From an uncultured Coriobacteriaceae bacterium (GTDB lineage: Bacteria; Actinomycetota; Coriobacteriia; Coriobacteriales; Eggerthellaceae): 54,820 bases of DNA. How positions within the stretch are numbered: the stretch's first letter is position 1; each line of letters begins with the position of its first letter. A program made the position numbers and the translations under genes. Positions 25,128 to 33,660 of this stretch are shown here, piece by piece. The stretch spans positions 1 to 54,820 of the forward strand of contig USAB01000003.1 in assembly GCA_900552585.1 (NCBI GenBank), read 5' to 3'. The notes under the pieces were generated by a model that saw only the letters and a program-made list of their open reading frames with translations, did not search any database and was not told the DNA's origin.

Positions 25128-26701
25128 ACCGACCTCGTTTCCCGTGTTGATTCGCCAGGCGAAAGCGAAGACAAGGCTTCGCCGTCCGCTTCCTGACCAG
25201 CGCGAATGACGTTATTGTCGTTCGCATCCCTGTCTTTTCCATGCTTGCGGCGTTTGTGCGAAACATCGCCGCCGAGGCGATAGCGTTGCGTGCGCGACGA
25301 GTAGATGTTGATAAAAAGGATGACCAGGAACGATATGAGGATAACCACAACCACCCAGAAGATGGCGGCATCCGTGTCGCCGGCCATCCAGTCGTAGTAA
25401 ATGGCAATTGGCAGCGTCTGCGTCACACCGGCGAAGTTACCCGCGAAGAACAAGGTCGCGCCGAACTCGCCCATAGCCCGCGCGAAGCCGAGCACGGTGC
25501 CCGCCGCAATAGACGGCCACGCAAGCGGCATCATGAGCTGGCGAAATATGCGTCCTTCTGTCCAACCCAACGTGCGAGCAGCATCCAACATGGTGGAGTC
25601 CAGGTTCTCGAAGGCGCCGCGCGCCGTACGGTATAGCAAAGGAAAACCTACCACCGCACAGGCAATCACCGCGGCGGGCCACGTGAACACGATATCGATG
25701 CCGTGGGCGATAAGCCAGCGGCCGATGGCGGTAGAACGCCCGAACAGCATCAGCAGCAGGAAGCCCACGACAGTCGGCGGCAGCACCATGGGAATGGTGA
25801 AAATCGTATCCAACACACCCTTTAACCGGTTGGTGGCATTAATCGTCGCCCAGGCTGCCAGGATGCCAAACACGAATATGAATGCCAGCGCCACCCCCGT
25901 GGTCTTCAACGATACCCATAGCGGGCGCCAGTCCAGATTCGCAAGAAATTCCGCAAACGCTGCAAGACCCGTCGGCTTTTGGGCAATGTTCAGCTCCGAT
26001 GCAGCATGCATCGTGCCACTTTCCGCAAACAACGCTCCGCCGACACCCTTTTTCGAGCCGTCGCGCTTCACCGTACCGTAGTAATACCCGTCTTCGATCT
26101 GAACGGGAAACGAATACGTATACTTTCCCAAACGGACGCTGTTTTCGCTCGTGAACACGAAGGTTGGCTTCAGTGCAGACAGCATCACGCCACCGTTTGC
26201 ATTCTCGGAATCCTCTGCCAGCAGCGTAGATACAAATGTTTTCTGAAACTGCTTGTCGGCAATATCGAGATTCAGGGAGTCCGCTCTCTGTGCGGGAATA
26301 TAGACAATGACGTAGCTCTTCTTCGCAACGGTATCCGGCACCGCAATGGCGATGAACGCGTCTTGGGATGCCATGGAGTACTGATAGCCGTAATACGTGT
26401 CGTTGTACGCCCTGTCCGTTCCCTTATTCAAGCGAATGAAGTCCGCGAAACCGAACGAGGCTCCTTTCGAAAGAGCTTGATCTCCCTCTTTTGAAATACT
26501 CACTGAATCTGTATCACCCGCCGCATCTTTATAGGCAACGGAAAGCGATGAGTCCTGCAAAAAAGGTGCGGCCGAAGAGGAAGACAAACCCTTCTCCGCA
26601 GCCGCTGCAACATCTGAGGTAAAGCAATTCATGCAGACCAGCAGGGCAATCAGGATGAGGGGGAGGAAAGAGCGGCTTGAGCGAGCACGGTCAGTTGTCA
26701 T
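25124..26701 (-). CDS. modB: ModB: molybdate ABC permease with a large N-terminal extracytoplasmic domain
   Basis: About 525 aa, more than twice the usual ModB length (about 220-230). A signal-anchor-like helix (residues about 12-32) is followed by about 215 residues of hydrophilic, Ser/Tyr-rich extracytoplasmic sequence with no family recognised. The permease core (about 255-470) then has the EAA-type loop DAARTLGWTEGRIFRQLMMPLAWPSI and ModB-typical MVLPPTVVGF and RAMGEFGATLFFAGN. A charged tail of about 50 residues ends the protein. The start is the ATG 8 bases after GGAGG; a longer frame upstream lacks support. It lies between modA and modC. The extra domain could interact with ModA. Confidence 0.88.
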   Translation of the reverse strand: MTTDRARSSRSFLPLILIALLVCMNCFTSDVAAAAEKGLSSSSAAPFLQDSSLSVAYKDAAGDTDSVSISKEGDQALSKGASFGFADFIRLNKGTDRAYNDTYYGYQYSMASQDAFIAIAVPDTVAKKSYVIVYIPAQRADSLNLDIADKQFQKTFVSTLLAEDSENANGGVMLSALKPTFVFTSENSVRLGKYTYSFPVQIEDGYYYGTVKRDGSKKGVGGALFAESGTMHAASELNIAQKPTGLAAFAEFLANLDWRPLWVSLKTTGVALAFIFVFGILAAWATINATNRLKGVLDTIFTIPMVLPPTVVGFLLLMLFGRSTAIGRWLIAHGIDIVFTWPAAVIACAVVGFPLLYRTARGAFENLDSTMLDAARTLGWTEGRIFRQLMMPLAWPSIAAGTVLGFARAMGEFGATLFFAGNFAGVTQTLPIAIYYDWMAGDTDAAIFWVVVVILISFLVILFINIYSSRTQRYRLGGDVSHKRRKHGKDRDANDNNVIRAGQEADGEALSSLSPGESTRETRSV

Positions 26702-26732
26702 CCCGATTGCCTCCATGGTTGTGTTGATGCGG

Positions 26733-27611
26733 TTAATCCGCCAGTTCGAAACCGTACTTCTGGAAGACCTTCTTCGCCTGAGCATTCGTGGTGCAGAAGT
26801 TCAGGAAGTCCGCAGCCTCTTCGGCATGGGAAGAGCCGCTGCAAACCGCACCCGGATACATGATGGTCTTATGAGAGCTGGCAGGCGTAGTATACGCAAC
26901 CTGGATGCCGTCGTAACGGTAGATGTCGGACGTGTACACGAAGCCGACCGTCGCCTGACCGCTCTGGACGTAAGAGGCAACCGTGCCAACCTTATCGGCG
27001 CCGGCATTCATCTTGTCGGAAATGGACTTCGCCCAAACGATGTCCGTCGGCTTGCCCTGGTCATTCGTCTTGCTGCTCTTGACCAGGTCGGCGCTATCCA
27101 GCGCCTGGAATGCGTAGTTGCCCGCGGGAACCGTTGCCGGATCGCCAATGGCAATGGACTTGATGTTCTTGTTCGTCGCCAGGTCCTTGATGGACTTGAT
27201 CTTCAGGTTGCTGCCCTCTTTTGTGCAGATGACCAGGTCGTTCGTGAACATATCCATCCGCGTGGAGTCGTCGATGACTTTGCCGTTCGAAGCATCGTCC
27301 ATCGTGGAGCTGGAAGCGGTAATCAGCACGTCAGCGGAGCCGCCGCCGGTCAGCGTGGATACCAGGTCTCCGGAAGCCTTGAACTGGCTATCCGCGAACG
27401 TTACGTTCGGATGCTCTTTCGTGTACAGCTCCTGCACTTCCGGAAGCGCCTTCTCAAGCGAATTCGCTGCGAAGATTTGCAGCTGAACTGCGCTATCCGA
27501 TGAAGAGCTCTCGTTCGAGCTGGAGTTGCTGCTGCATCCCGCAAGCGCAAAACAGGAAACCATTACGGCAATCGCGCTGCACAGCAACACGCCTTTCAAT
27601 TTGTTCTTCAT
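26733..27611 (-). CDS. modA: ModA: molybdate-binding lipoprotein
   Basis: About 292 aa. The lipoprotein signal (MKNKLKG, hydrophobic core, LAGC lipobox) anchors it to the outer face of the membrane, followed by a Ser-rich linker. The binding-protein fold shows ModA motifs: FAANSLEKALPEVQ, FKASGDLV, VLITASS, ATVPAGNYA, and VGFVYTSD with a PGAV stretch near the end. GGAAGGGATGGGG precedes the chosen ATG; a longer frame upstream is not signal-like. It is the first gene of modABC. Confidence 0.92.
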   Translation of the reverse strand: MKNKLKGVLLCSAIAVMVSCFALAGCSSNSSSNESSSSDSAVQLQIFAANSLEKALPEVQELYTKEHPNVTFADSQFKASGDLVSTLTGGGSADVLITASSSTMDDASNGKVIDDSTRMDMFTNDLVICTKEGSNLKIKSIKDLATNKNIKSIAIGDPATVPAGNYAFQALDSADLVKSSKTNDQGKPTDIVWAKSISDKMNAGADKVGTVASYVQSGQATVGFVYTSDIYRYDGIQVAYTTPASSHKTIMYPGAVCSGSSHAEEAADFLNFCTTNAQAKKVFQKYGFELAD

Positions 27612-27687
27612 ATCCCCATCCCTTCCTCTTCTCAAACCGAAGTTGGCAATTTGCCTTACCCCAATAAGACTTACGCTCAATTTATTC

Positions 27688-27722
27688 TATATTGAATATA
27701 ATGTGAATGAGAATAATGTAAA
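27688..27722. promoter_or_regulatory. modA promoter with overlapping palindrome, divergent from moeA
   Basis: On the minus strand a -35 TTTACA (27722-27717) and -10 TATATT (27700-27695) are 16 bp apart. The -10 is half of a perfect 6-1-6 palindrome TATATT-G-AATATA (27688-27700). On the plus strand TATAAT (27697-27702) could be a -10 for moeA. The palindrome is a candidate site for a molybdate-responsive repressor; TATA-rich inverted repeats are also seen in ModE sites, but this is not a clear ModE match. Confidence 0.5.
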
Positions 27723-27866
27723 CGGATGCCTAACCATCGGCGAATACCGCGACGCATGCCCCGTCTCCCCCTTTCCCCCTGCTGGAACTTCCCCCTTTTA
27801 CGTATTGGCGCAGAATAGAGACCTCAAGTGGGGCATAATTCGGAAAACGGACCAATAGGAGGACGG

Positions 27867-29112
27867 ATGATTTCAGTAGAGGAAGCGCGCGCAACCATAC
27901 TTGCCGCCGTGTCGCAAATGCCGGTAGTTGAAGTACCTTTGTTGGAAGCACGGGGACGCGTGTTGGCGAAAGATGTTGTAAGTTCTATCGACATCAATCC
28001 ATTCGACAACTCTTCCATGGACGGCTTTGCACTGCGTCACGAAGACGTTGCAGCGGCTTTCCGACAACGCCCTGTCTCCCCTGAAAATCGTGGCTCACAT
28101 CGGTGCCGGATACCACTATGACAAGACGCTGGAACCGGGACAGGCAGTCCGCATCATGACCGGCGCACCTGTGCCTGCAGGCTGCGATTGCGTCGAGAAG
28201 ATAGAGAACGTACAAGTCACTGGCGAAGGCACGGTGGGCGATACCGTCATCATTTCTCAGCCCGTACGCGAAGACCGCAATATTCGTCATGCAGGCGAGG
28301 AAGTCAAAGCAGGGGGCACGCTGGTTTCTGCCGGCGTTGTAATCAAGCCAGCGACAATCGGTCTTTTCGCAAGCGCCGGAATGACCGCCGTTCCAGTGTA
28401 CGCGCGCCCGAAAGTGGGCGTGTTCTCGCTGGGAAGCGAATTAACCGTACAGGGCAATCCATTGGAGATTGGCCACCTCTACGATTCGAATTCGTTCGAA
28501 TTGGCGGCGCAGGCAGCAGACGCTGGATGCGACGTAGTGCGTTATGGCACTGTTCCCGATGACGAGCAAGCCATTGAAACTCTGCTGTCTCGCGCCGTCG
28601 ATGAATGCGATTTCGTCGTAACGAGCGGCGGCGCCTCCGCTGGCGATTACGACTACACCACGCAGATCGCAGATAAGCTGGGTTCGGTCTCCTTCAAATA
28701 CGTGAACATGCGCCCGGGAAAGTCGCAGACGTTTGCCGTCATTCGGAACACGCCGTTCATGGGACTCGCCGGAAACCCCGCAGCTGCTGCCGTTGGGTTC
28801 GAGATGCTCGTGCGACCGGCATTACGGAAGATGCAAGGATTTGCAGAATCCACGCGAGTCATCCAGAAAGCCGCGCTGGTGGGTGACTGCACGAAACGCG
28901 ATCCGCGGCGTAACTACATGCGCGGAACCATCGCCCCGGACGGTAAGGGCGGGTTCACTGCCACGCCAGCAAAGAAGCAGTCTTCCGCCCTCTACGGTGC
29001 ACTTTCGAATGGCAATTGTCTCATCACCATTCCGGAAGGCGTCGAATTCGTTGCCGATGGCTCTTTGGTAGATTGTGTCCGCATCGACATCCCCGAGGGG
29101 ACGGCGCTCTAG
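27867..29112 (+). pseudogene. moeA: moeA (molybdopterin molybdotransferase) disrupted by a single-base frameshift
   Basis: MoeA inserts molybdenum into adenylated molybdopterin. The first part reads MISVEEARATIL to SSMDGFALRHEDVAAA with an ideal AGGAGG site, then runs out of frame to a stop at 28121. The rest (KIVAHIGAGYHYD, GQAVRIMTGAPVPAGCDCVE, GVFSLGSEL, VTSGGASAGDYD, PGKSQTFA, GLAGNPAAAAVGFE and the C-terminal domain) is complete in the next frame. The shift maps to the TTT run at 28058-28060. Removing one T gives AAASDNALSPLKIV, a continuous MoeA of about 414 aa. This is either an assembly error or a recent null mutation, as nothing else is decayed. The stop overlaps the convergent moaE-like gene by 4 bases. 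Confidence 0.85.
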
Positions 29113-29501
29113 CGTAGGATTTCATCTTCTCGAACGCAGTTAGATTTGATTTCGCCCACAAGCGACTGAAGTGCATCAACCGCATGCGGTCGAATATCCG
29201 CGCCTATCAACACTTGCATGATGGTAGCCCCTACTTCCAATTGGCCGCGGTTGCACCATACCCGCACGTAGTACACGCCATTGAGACGTTTCGTCGCCTC
29301 AATGGCGGCATGAACTTTTGCTTCATCGTAATCGAACGACATGCCCACCACTTCAGCATCGGCTGGAGCTCCATCGCGAACCTGAGCGCGCGGACTCTTT
29401 CTCACCACACCGTTGTGGACCAGGTACATTCCAATCTGGTCCGCCTGTTCCGATTGCCTCGCCTCGTTCAGCCACTCGTCAATACTGGGAACCTTTTGCA
29501 T
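29109..29501 (-). CDS. MoaE-like molybdopterin-synthase large-subunit homologue
   Basis: A 130-aa protein. The core (GMYLVHNGVVR, then FDYDEAKVHAAIEATK, then VRVWCNRGQLEVGATIMQVLIGADIRPHAVDALQSLV) can be aligned by eye with MoaE, whose equivalent motifs are the GxVR strand, the ExxxxxA helix and the RxGxLxxGD strand-helix. The C-terminal Lys-rich PxWK motif that supplies the catalytic lysines of MoaE is not visible; EIKSNCVREDE stands in its place. No MoaD lies nearby. It may be a variant MoaE or a cofactor-binding relative. It lies downstream of the substrate-binding-domain regulator on the same strand, with a parS-like site between. Confidence 0.55.
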   Translation of the reverse strand: MQKVPSIDEWLNEARQSEQADQIGMYLVHNGVVRKSPRAQVRDGAPADAEVVGMSFDYDEAKVHAAIEATKRLNGVYYVRVWCNRGQLEVGATIMQVLIGADIRPHAVDALQSLVGEIKSNCVREDEILR

Positions 29502-29526
29502 ACCTGACCCTCCATTTCATCCGAAT

Positions 29527-29542
29527 GGTTTCACGTGAAACA
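29527..29542. promoter_or_regulatory. parS site (one mismatch)
   Basis: GGTTTCACGTGAAACA differs from the ParB site TGTTTCACGTGAAACA only at the first base. It lies between the moaE-like gene and the regulator gene, about 12 kb left of the origin. Confidence 0.85.
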
Positions 29543-29577
29543 CTGTTCCTATTCGACCGTTACGTTTCTACCATAGC

Positions 29578-30525
29578 TTACACTTCGTAAATAACATGTC
29601 CCGAAGTGTCTGGACGGAATCCCGGCACGACGAGGCGCTCTCTGAAATGATCGGATCGCACAAGCTGTTTCAACAATGAGATCACGCCCTTCGTCTCCGG
29701 CGTCTTCCGAATCACCAATGCCTGGTTGACTTCTTGCATTGGCAGATAATCAAGCCCATCAACTTCATGGAACAATTGTTCCGTGGCAATGCCGACATCA
29801 CCCTCATCGCGACCAACGAAACTACCTACGGACAACTCGGAATGCAATGGGCGGCTATAGCCACGAATACGTTCCGGAACCGCTTCCAAGGCAACAAGAT
29901 GCTCATCGAGTAGAATGCGCGCGGCGCTGCCAGGATCCCGATTCGCAAGCACAATGCCATCCCCCAGGAGGTCTATCCAGCCTCTCACACCTTTCGGGTT
30001 ACCCTGTTTCACAACGAAGCCGTAGCTTTGCGCGCCGAGCGTAAGCACGATACAGGGCATACCGGGAGCAAGACGCCGCACATATGGAAGATTGCAGCTA
30101 TCCGTAGCATGGTCCCAAAGATTCACGATGGCCGCATCTGCCTGATTCATATAGAGCGCAATCAACGACGCATAACCCGATCGGTAATCGCATGCTGCGA
30201 GTATGCCGAATCCTTCGAGATAATCGGAAAGCACATGAACGGCCTGACCCGTTCCCATTATCCGGAACGTTCCGCGGCGAGGAGGTTCAAGCAGCCGGGA
30301 GACATATTCGCCATCGGGCTCCGCAACGCACTTTGCCTTACGTCGCCCCCGGTCTCGGTATGCGGCAACATCATCGGAAGTAAACCGCAATTTTCGTCCG
30401 ACGTGGTACGAGGGAATCTCCCCCTCTTTCGCCAGCTTGTATACCAGATTCTGGCTGACGCCAAGCAAAGCCGCCACTTCACAGGCATTAAGGGCATGGT
30501 CGTAGAAATCAGAGCGCTGCCGCAT
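29578..30525 (-). CDS. helix-turn-helix regulator with fused substrate-binding domain (molybdate-type)
   Basis: About 315 aa. Residues about 10-55 form an excisionase/MerR-like HTH: CEVAALLGVSQNLVYKLAKEGEIPSYHVGRKLRFTSDDVAAY. From about residue 85 a periplasmic-binding-protein-like domain (PBP_like type) begins MGTGQAVHVLSDYLE and includes DAAIVNLWDHATD, LANRDPGSAARILLDEHL and VGRDEGDVGIATE. Such one-component proteins sense an oxyanion in the cytoplasm and control molybdate or tungstate genes. The location inside the mod/moa locus supports molybdate. The start at MRQRSD is backed by GAGAGGGG upstream. The gene is divergent from the molbindin and flanked by two parS-like sites. Confidence 0.8.
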   Translation of the reverse strand: MRQRSDFYDHALNACEVAALLGVSQNLVYKLAKEGEIPSYHVGRKLRFTSDDVAAYRDRGRRKAKCVAEPDGEYVSRLLEPPRRGTFRIMGTGQAVHVLSDYLEGFGILAACDYRSGYASLIALYMNQADAAIVNLWDHATDSCNLPYVRRLAPGMPCIVLTLGAQSYGFVVKQGNPKGVRGWIDLLGDGIVLANRDPGSAARILLDEHLVALEAVPERIRGYSRPLHSELSVGSFVGRDEGDVGIATEQLFHEVDGLDYLPMQEVNQALVIRKTPETKGVISLLKQLVRSDHFRERLVVPGFRPDTSGHVIYEV

Positions 30526-30608
30526 ATTCGCCCCTCTCACTTGCTGAGTCGTCAGCTCCAACAGTGCCGCCGGCTGCAAACAGCATATCCCATCACTAGA
30601 AGTAATTG

Positions 30609-30636
30609 TACGAAACGAAGTGAAACGGTACGAAAC
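30609..30636. repeat. three GAAAC repeats at exact 10-bp spacing
   Basis: GAAAC occurs at 30612, 30622 and 30632, within two copies of TACGAAAC (30609 and 30629) around a GTGAAAC. The one-helical-turn phasing and position about 85-115 bases upstream of the regulator start suggest a cooperative operator. The same phase continues to GAAAC at 30662 inside the adjacent parS-like site. Confidence 0.5.
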
Positions 30637-30651
30637 AAAGTTATCAATCAT

Positions 30652-30667
30652 CGTTTCACGTGAAACA
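30652..30667. promoter_or_regulatory. parS site (one mismatch)
   Basis: CGTTTCACGTGAAACA differs from the ParB consensus only at the first base. It lies in the divergent gap between the regulator and the molbindin gene. Confidence 0.85.
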
Positions 30668-30753
30668 GTTCTCTTTCAGGTCGACAGATTCTAGGATGAT
30701 TCCGTCAGCAATAAACCACTTACAGCAATTAACCAAGACATAAGAAAGAGACG

Positions 30754-31188
30754 ATGATGAGGATCATGATTTCGGCACGCAACCAGTTCGTCGGCATGGT
30801 GGAGAACGTCAAGGCAGGAGCCGTTAACGGCGTCGTTACCATCAAATCCGGCAATGAAGAAATCAAGGCGGACATCACCATGGAATCCATCAACCAACTC
30901 GGGTTGAAGGAAGGCGTCGAAGCAGCTGCCGTTGTGAAAGCGACCAGTGTCATGTTCGCTTCCGGTTCTGAGCCTATTTCGAACCTGTCTGCCCGCAACC
31001 AGTTCGCCGGCATCGTCTCGAACGTGAGGGCGGGAGCAGTCAACGGCCATATCACGCTTTCGCTTCCTGACGGAAATCAGATTACGGGTTCTATCACAAA
31101 CGAAGCTATCGAAGAACTCGGACTGACCGAGGGCGTCCCGGCAATCGCCATAATCAAGTCAACGGATGTCATGGTGGCTACGTTCTAG
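30754..31188 (+). CDS. molbindin: tandem Mop-domain molybdate-binding protein
   Basis: A 144-aa protein made of two Mop (TOBE-like) domains of about 65 residues each. Both open with ISARNQFVG or LSARNQFAG, followed by a V-x-AGAVNG segment, and end with an ALIKAT-like strand (VVKATSVM and IIKSTDVM). Di-Mop proteins (ModG type) store molybdate or tungstate in the cytoplasm. Two or three start codons lie close together (30754, 30757, 30766). The gene completes the molybdenum locus and is followed by a strong terminator. Confidence 0.92.
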   Translation: MMRIMISARNQFVGMVENVKAGAVNGVVTIKSGNEEIKADITMESINQLGLKEGVEAAAVVKATSVMFASGSEPISNLSARNQFAGIVSNVRAGAVNGHITLSLPDGNQITGSITNEAIEELGLTEGVPAIAIIKSTDVMVATF

Positions 31189-31230
31189 TTCGGCTTCTGC
31201 TCGACACTCATTCTTACCGCTTCAACAAGC

Positions 31231-31272
31231 GCGGGCTGCCCGAATTCATCATCGGGCAGCCCGCGCACTCTT
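31231..31272. terminator. strong terminator between molbindin and antiporter genes
   Basis: A perfect 13-bp stem beginning GCGGGCTGCCCGA with an 8-base loop, then a short T-rich tail (ACTCTTTT). It lies between convergent genes and probably serves both. Confidence 0.85.
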
Positions 31273-31305
31273 TTCCGCTCGTACAAGAGCTATGCCGCGC
31301 TCTAT

Positions 31306-33417
31306 TTACGCGTCAAGGCTCACTTGCATCAAATACACGTCCTCGCGAAGCTGCTGCGCCACATGGCGGTCTATTTCGCCGCGCTCTTGCAGATGCCGTA
31401 TCTCATCAAGCTCAATTTGAAGCGCACCCTGATAGACCTCGTCGGAATAGTGCTTCGCATTCTTGAACTGCTGAACGAAGTTGTCGCGCACTTCTGCCGG
31501 CATGTTGTCGAATTTATATATCAGATTGTCGTCGTCCGTATGGATAGCGCTCAAACGACTCCTGATGCCATCGTATGCGCTCTGGTGTTCGCTTTGCAGC
31601 GCTTCCGCCGCTTGATAACGCGGCGTATCATGATCTTCCGTTTTCATGACCTCATCAAGATAGGCAAGAGCCACTTTCTCCAGCTTCATAGAGATGAGAC
31701 ATGAATCGTAATATATCCGCGCCATATTCTCCCCATTGCCGGAAGACGGCTTCATACGTTTCTTCACTTTCCGGAAGCGCCATTTCATCATGGCGCGCAG
31801 AGGAATGCGGACACCGCCGTCGCGACCCACACGCACGCTGCTCAAAAGCGCGTTGTACGGCATCATGGTGGCCGCTTCGGAAACGCCGTTGCATCCCCCT
31901 GCCACCTGCGCCGCATATTTCTGCTGCTCCACCAGTACCTCGTTCATCAATCCCGTCATCGCTCCACCGCAGGACGTTACCTCTAGACGCTCGCGCAACA
32001 GGCGGGCACGGTACTGTCCAATCGTCAGACGTATCGCCGGCTCGTATTCCTTGTCCGCACCATCCGTCACGCGACGGGAAAGTTCATCGATAGTCGCAAC
32101 AAGCACCTTGATCATGGCTTCCTGGGTTTCCGCCTCATTCGATTCGCTGGCCTCTTTCGGCGCCAAAAGAGGCAGCAAGCTGTCGGCAAGAAGCAACGTG
32201 AGCAGAATCACTCCGGCAGTGAGGAAGATGATCAGGTTCCGCTCCGGGAAAGCCGACCCGTCGTCCAGTGCCAGGGGAATGGTCAGGATAATGGAAAGCG
32301 TTACGGCGCCCTTCGGGCCGGCAATCGTGGTTATCAGCGCGCGCTTAAGCGCCTTTCCCGGTTGTGTTGCACCACGGTGAGACGCTCCCTTGTCTCTATG
32401 CAGCAGCTCCATCGCGAACGTCCAAACCAGACGGCATCCCATGACCATGGTCGTAAGCGCAACCACAACACCCAGCAAAAACGGCAAGGAATAAGATGCG
32501 GACAAAGTCGGCGAAATAGCTTGGGGAAGCTGCATGCCAAGGAGCACGAAAATGACGCCGTTGATCAGGAAGACAATGATCTCCCAAAAGCCGTTCGACA
32601 CCGTATGGCGGCGAATATCCTCCGTCGAAGACAGCGGCGTTGTGCGCTCCGCCATCACCAGACCCGCTGCAACAACAGCCAGGATGCCGCTCACATCCAG
32701 TGCCTCTGCCGCCAGGAAGACGGCGAACGGTGTGAATACTTCATACAATACATGCACCGTCGTGTTTTCGAAACCGCTGCGGCGAAGGAGGCCCATGGAC
32801 GAGCGCGCCAGCCATCCGAAAATGATACCCGCCGCAATGCCGCCGAAGAACAATACTGCGAACGTCGTGCCGGCATCGACGGCCGAAAAACTCCCCGTAA
32901 CCGCCGAGGCGATGGCGAACTGGAACGACACGACACCGGAAGCATCGTTGATCAGCGATTCGCCGGAAAGCAGCGTCTTCTGCCGGTTCGTCAATGCAAC
33001 CGTTGAGCCCAATGCCCCCACAGCCGCGGCATCGGTTGGCCCCAACGCCGCCGCACAGGCAAATGCGGCCGCCAAGGGAATGCTGGGCACAATGGCATGC
33101 AGCGCAAAGCCGACAACCAGCACCGTCAACAGCACCAGCCCGATGGCAAGCGAAAGGATAGCGCCCTTGTTCACCCATAAATCATGGCGACTCGACTCGC
33201 GCGCTTCGTTGAAAAGCAGCGGCGCGATGAACAGGACCAAGAACAGCTCCGAGTCCACATGCACATCTGCTGTAGCGGGAATCAGCAAGGCCACCACGAA
33301 GCCGACGGCAATCTGGATGAGCGGCAGCGATACGCGACCGACCATCTGATCCAACACCGACGATGCAATCACGCACGCCAGCAGTATCAACACAAGCTCG
33401 AATACTTCCACAATCAT
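31306..33417 (-). CDS. CPA1-family Na+(K+)/H+ antiporter (NhaP/NhaK-like)
   Basis: About 703 aa. Residues 1 to about 420 form 12 or so membrane helices with CPA1 signatures: FIAPLLFNEARES, ALGPTDAAAVGALG and the ion-binding GESLINDASGVVSFQF. A cytoplasmic, helix-rich C-terminal region of about 280 residues follows, with SRRVTDGADKEYEPAIRLTIGQYRARLL typical of bacterial CPA1 proteins. It exchanges cytoplasmic Na+ or K+ for H+ in pH and salt homeostasis. The start is uncertain: ATG 33417 and GTG 33411 both follow AAAAGGGG, the second at better spacing; 33441 lacks a ribosome site. Confidence 0.9.
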   Translation of the reverse strand: MIVEVFELVLILLACVIASSVLDQMVGRVSLPLIQIAVGFVVALLIPATADVHVDSELFLVLFIAPLLFNEARESSRHDLWVNKGAILSLAIGLVLLTVLVVGFALHAIVPSIPLAAAFACAAALGPTDAAAVGALGSTVALTNRQKTLLSGESLINDASGVVSFQFAIASAVTGSFSAVDAGTTFAVLFFGGIAAGIIFGWLARSSMGLLRRSGFENTTVHVLYEVFTPFAVFLAAEALDVSGILAVVAAGLVMAERTTPLSSTEDIRRHTVSNGFWEIIVFLINGVIFVLLGMQLPQAISPTLSASYSLPFLLGVVVALTTMVMGCRLVWTFAMELLHRDKGASHRGATQPGKALKRALITTIAGPKGAVTLSIILTIPLALDDGSAFPERNLIIFLTAGVILLTLLLADSLLPLLAPKEASESNEAETQEAMIKVLVATIDELSRRVTDGADKEYEPAIRLTIGQYRARLLRERLEVTSCGGAMTGLMNEVLVEQQKYAAQVAGGCNGVSEAATMMPYNALLSSVRVGRDGGVRIPLRAMMKWRFRKVKKRMKPSSGNGENMARIYYDSCLISMKLEKVALAYLDEVMKTEDHDTPRYQAAEALQSEHQSAYDGIRSRLSAIHTDDDNLIYKFDNMPAEVRDNFVQQFKNAKHYSDEVYQGALQIELDEIRHLQERGEIDRHVAQQLREDVYLMQVSLDA

Positions 33418-33660
33418 CCCCTTTTCGCGAAATATGAGCATAGTAACGCAGAGCGAATTGGTGCCGCCACCTGCAGCAGGTCAATCTCCCCTTACGGATC
33501 CGCTCTGCGGTGAACGATATCCTTGTTCGCAAATTCGCAGAGCGCCGCGCGCATTCGCTTCCTTTCCCTGCTCTTTCGCCTCTTCGCCACGCGTTATCAT
33601 GACAATAATGGAGTATGTGTTTGGTACCTGCGACGTAATAGTCGCCAAGGGGTGATAACG

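Noticed and set aside
27703..27725. Fur-box-like AATGAGAATAATG upstream of moeA
   Set aside because: The match is partial and AT-rich sequence makes such matches frequent; the nearby promoter and palindrome explain the region better.
28027..29112. Second half of moeA as an independent gene
   Set aside because: It lacks a ribosome site and the N-terminal MoeA region, which is supplied by the preceding frame; a single frameshift explains both pieces.
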